Assembly: GCA_946479855.1 (NCBI GenBank)
Contig: CAMLHL010000060.1
Span: forward strand, 1-17,160
Length of the DNA stretch: 17,160 nt
Direction of reading: 5' to 3'
From: an uncultured Pseudomonadota bacterium
GTDB taxonomy: Bacteria > Pseudomonadota > Gammaproteobacteria > Burkholderiales > Rhodocyclaceae
Made by a program: the position numbers and the translations under genes. The notes beneath the pieces are model-generated. The model searched no databases. It had not been told where the DNA came from and worked only from the letters and a program-made list of their open reading frames with translations. This document shows positions 15,238 to 17,160 of this stretch, piece after piece. Within the stretch, counting starts at the first letter, position 1. Each line of letters opens with the position of its first letter.

Positions 15238-15634
15238 GGCTACGTCGTTCAGCAATGGTACTCAACCATTGCGTAAAAGGCTTGTCGGTAGGTGTGGTCA
15301 GTGGGCCATTTGGCAGCGAGCCTTTTTCCAGGCGGTGCAGGGTCCGAATTTGTCCTGGGACAATACCAATCACCAGCCATTCGTTACCGATTTCCAGCAG
15401 GACAATTCTCTCGCGAGGGCCGAGGGCAACGCCTCCTACAATCTTCAGGCCGCTTTGCCCAAACCCTTTACCGCCGGATACTTTACGCGCCAGCCAGGTC
15501 GTTCCGGCCAGAAGACTGACAATGAAGGCCAAGGCCAAGGCTGCCTGCACATAGGTCCCGGTTGAAATACCCGTTGGCACTGATTCGGCGGCGTGTACAG
15601 CAAACGGAATGAACAGCAGAATGAAGCGTAGCAA
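15230..15634 (-). CDS. fliO: Flagellar biosynthesis protein FliO
   Basis: A 134-residue protein. It has an N-terminal signal-like helix (LRFILLFIPFAVHA), one strong transmembrane segment (YVQAALALAFIVSLLAGTTW), and a small cytoplasmic domain with the FliO pattern GLKIVGGVALGPRERIVLLE then IGNEWLVIGIVPGQIRTLHR. FliO assists stable assembly of the FliP ring. No ATG is available: an in-frame TAA lies upstream at about 15671, and the first plausible start is TTG at 15634, with AGGG seven bases upstream. The position between fliN and fliP is the canonical one. Confidence 0.93.
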   Translation of the reverse strand: MLRFILLFIPFAVHAAESVPTGISTGTYVQAALALAFIVSLLAGTTWLARKVSGGKGFGQSGLKIVGGVALGPRERIVLLEIGNEWLVIGIVPGQIRTLHRLEKGSLPNGPLTTPTDKPFTQWLSTIAERRSHE

Positions 15635-15692
15635 GACGGGCCCTGGGTGCGTAGATATCAGGCCGATATCTTAATGCAAACCGTGCGAGGCG

Positions 15693-16133
15693 TTAGCGAT
15701 TGAGTTTGCGCATTCGCTCGGAGGGCGTGATGATGTCGGTCAAACGAATGCCGAATTTGTCGTTGACCACGACAACTTCGCCTTGGGCAATCAAGGTTCC
15801 GTTGACCATGACATCCATCGGTTCGCCGGCCATTGCATCCAGTTCAACCACCGAACCATGGGCCAGTTGCAGCAGGTTTTTGATGGTGATTTTTGTGCGG
15901 CCAAGTTCAACAGTGATCTGGACAGGAATATCCAGAATCATGTCGAGCTCATTCATCATGCCGGCATTACCAGCATTGCCCCCGAATGATGGAAAGATAT
16001 CCGCCGGTTGGGCTGATTGTGCCACCGAAGGCTCGGTGATCGCTTGCTCGGCCATCGCTGCTGCCCAATCATCCTCGCTGATTTGAGCTTCATCAGCCGC
16101 ATTGTTCTCGATGTTTTCCATTTCATCAGCCAT
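15693..16133 (-). CDS. fliN: Flagellar motor switch protein FliN
   Basis: A 146-residue C-ring protein. An acidic, Ala-rich N-terminal tail (about residues 1-60) precedes the SpoA-type domain: DMILDIPVQITVELGRTKIT, IKNLLQLAHGSVVELDAMAG, EPMDVMVNGTLIAQGEVVVV and NDKFGIRLTDIITPSERMRK. With FliM it forms the cytoplasmic switch and docks the export ATPase complex. The ATG lies within the end of fliM (8-base overlap). GGAG six bases upstream is the ribosome binding site and is separated from the start by a run of A. The gap to fliO (58 bp) is the largest within this operon. Confidence 0.97.
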   Translation of the reverse strand: MADEMENIENNAADEAQISEDDWAAAMAEQAITEPSVAQSAQPADIFPSFGGNAGNAGMMNELDMILDIPVQITVELGRTKITIKNLLQLAHGSVVELDAMAGEPMDVMVNGTLIAQGEVVVVNDKFGIRLTDIITPSERMRKLNR

Positions 16134-17142
16134 TTTTTTCTCCGGGTGCAGGCTCGGCGTGTGCTATTTCAGTGGTGGCAGCGATAAAACGCTCAACCTT
16201 CAGTGCATATTGACCACTCTGTTGGCCGTAGGTGCATTCCATCAGGGGAACGCTGTCGACCATCGCTTCGATTTTCTCCGGAATATGCAGTGGAATTACA
16301 TCGCCCACTTTCAGCTTCAATATCTGTCCAAGTGTAATTTTCCCTGAGCCGAGCTGAGCAACGATTTCAACTTCTGCACCTTGTAACTGCTTGCGCAAAG
16401 TGCCAATCCAGCGCTTGTCCGATGATAGTTGATCGCTCTGCATTGTGCTGTAAAGCAGATCGCGGATCGGCTCAAGCATCGAATAGGGAAAGCAAATATG
16501 CATGTCAGCCGTCGCTCCGCCAAACTCCAATGTGAAGGTTGTCGACACCACGATTTCTGAGGGCGTGGCGATATTGGCAAACTGTGAATTCATCTCGGAG
16601 CGGATGTATTCGAAATTGATGGCGTAAACCGGTTTCCAGGATTTGCTGTATTCAGTAAATACGACATTCAGCAACCCCTGGATGATGCGCTGTTCGGTAG
16701 GCGTGAAGTCGCGTCCTTCGACCCGGGTATGGAAGCGCCCGTCACCGCCAAACATGTTGTCTACGACCAGAAATACCAGATTGGGATCAAAGACAAATAA
16801 GGCCGTGCCCCGCAAGGGTTTGGCGACCACCAGATTCAGATTGGTTGGAACAACCAGATTGCGAATGAATTCGCTATATTTTTGCACACGGATCGGCCCA
16901 ACGGAAATCTCCGCATTTCTGTGCATGTAGTTGAAAAGCCCAATGCGCAGATAGCGCGCAAATCGTTCATTGACCAACTCCAGGGTTGGCATTCGTCCAC
17001 GGACGATGCGTTCCTGCGTGCCAATATTGTAGGCACGGACACCACCACCTTCGCCGTCACTCTCTTCAGGTTCGTCGGCTTCGCCGGTGACCCCCTTGAG
17101 AAGGGCGTCGACCTCGTCCTGAGAGAGAAAGTCGCCTGCCAT
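16126..17142 (-). CDS. fliM: Flagellar motor switch protein FliM
   Basis: A 338-residue switch protein. The N-terminal LSQDEVDALLKGV is the CheY-P binding motif. The middle domain carries RGRMPTLELVNERFARYLRI, NLNLVVAKPLRGTALFVFDP, NLVFLVVDNMFGGDGRFHTR and EGRDFTPTEQRIIQGLLNVV. The C-terminal SpoA-like domain (about residues 245-325) ends in GQYALKVERF. FliM couples the chemotaxis signal to rotor direction together with FliG and FliN. AAGGAG lies just before the ATG with short (2-base) spacing. The full gene is inside the window. Confidence 0.98.
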   Translation of the reverse strand: MAGDFLSQDEVDALLKGVTGEADEPEESDGEGGGVRAYNIGTQERIVRGRMPTLELVNERFARYLRIGLFNYMHRNAEISVGPIRVQKYSEFIRNLVVPTNLNLVVAKPLRGTALFVFDPNLVFLVVDNMFGGDGRFHTRVEGRDFTPTEQRIIQGLLNVVFTEYSKSWKPVYAINFEYIRSEMNSQFANIATPSEIVVSTTFTLEFGGATADMHICFPYSMLEPIRDLLYSTMQSDQLSSDKRWIGTLRKQLQGAEVEIVAQLGSGKITLGQILKLKVGDVIPLHIPEKIEAMVDSVPLMECTYGQQSGQYALKVERFIAATTEIAHAEPAPGEKNG

Positions 17143-17148
17143 GGCTCC

Positions 17149-17160
17149 TTACTGAATAAT
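17149..17160 (-). CDS. fliL: Possible last codons of fliL (partial, runs off the right edge)
   Basis: Upstream of fliM the minus strand reads ATT ATT CAG TAA, which would encode a C-terminal Ile-Ile-Gln and a stop. A hydrophobic end of this sort is common for FliL, and fliL precedes fliM in the usual operon order. Only four codons are visible, so this rests mainly on gene order. Confidence 0.4.
   Translation of the reverse strand: MIQ

Noticed and set aside
1..17160. tRNA, rRNA, CRISPR array, insertion sequence or phage genes
   Set aside because: Apart from the few short gaps described, the window is filled by recognised flagellar genes and one lipoprotein gene. No repeat array, transposase or RNA gene pattern was seen.

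Overview
This window is a dense chromosomal flagellar locus from a Gram-negative bacterium. It encodes P-ring (FlgI) and L-ring (FlgH) proteins, a two-domain FlgJ with a muramidase, a MotD-type stator subunit, and FliA (sigma-28) and RpoN (sigma-54) style promoters. Protein style and gene order (motD, flgNMA, flgB to flgL, then fliR to fliM on the opposite strand) suggest a betaproteobacterium of the Rhodocyclales (Dechloromonas or Azonexus type). That assignment is inference from memory, not a database result.

Layout. Positions 3-728 hold the 3' part of motD on the plus strand, cut by the window edge. It converges with a minus-strand group flgA-flgM-flgN (2229 down to 741), in which flgM has its own sigma-28 promoter. 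A 142-bp divergent region (2230-2371) separates flgA from the plus-strand rod, hook and ring operon flgBCDEFGHIJ (2372-9562). This region carries a sigma-54 type promoter facing flgB and a perfect 15-bp palindrome with further half-sites. A 50-bp gap (9563-9612) carries a sigma-28 promoter overlapped by an 11-bp inverted repeat. It precedes flgK, flgL and an unrecognised lipoprotein gene coupled to flgL by an ATGA overlap (to 13423). A short hairpin (13422-13443) separates these from the minus-strand operon (fliL)-fliM-fliN-fliO-fliP-fliQ-fliR (17142 down to 13438), which encodes the switch complex and the export gate.

How it works together. FliM and FliN form the C-ring switch, and FliPQR with FliO form the export gate. 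FlgB, C, F, G, J and E build rod and hook, with FlgD as hook cap. FlgA helps FlgI assemble the P-ring, and FlgH makes the L-ring. FlgK and FlgL are hook-filament junction proteins and FlgN is their chaperone. FlgM holds sigma-28 inactive until the hook is complete. The promoters seen here fit that hierarchy: sigma-54 for hook-basal-body genes, sigma-28 for flgMN and flgKL. No tRNA, rRNA, mobile element or CRISPR array was seen, and no gene-free stretch exceeds 150 bases.

The core genes are ordinary. The least explained items are the lipoprotein gene after flgL, the palindrome cluster between flgA and flgB, the hairpin over the flgK promoter, the A7 run at the fliM/fliN overlap, and the single cysteine in mature FlgI.
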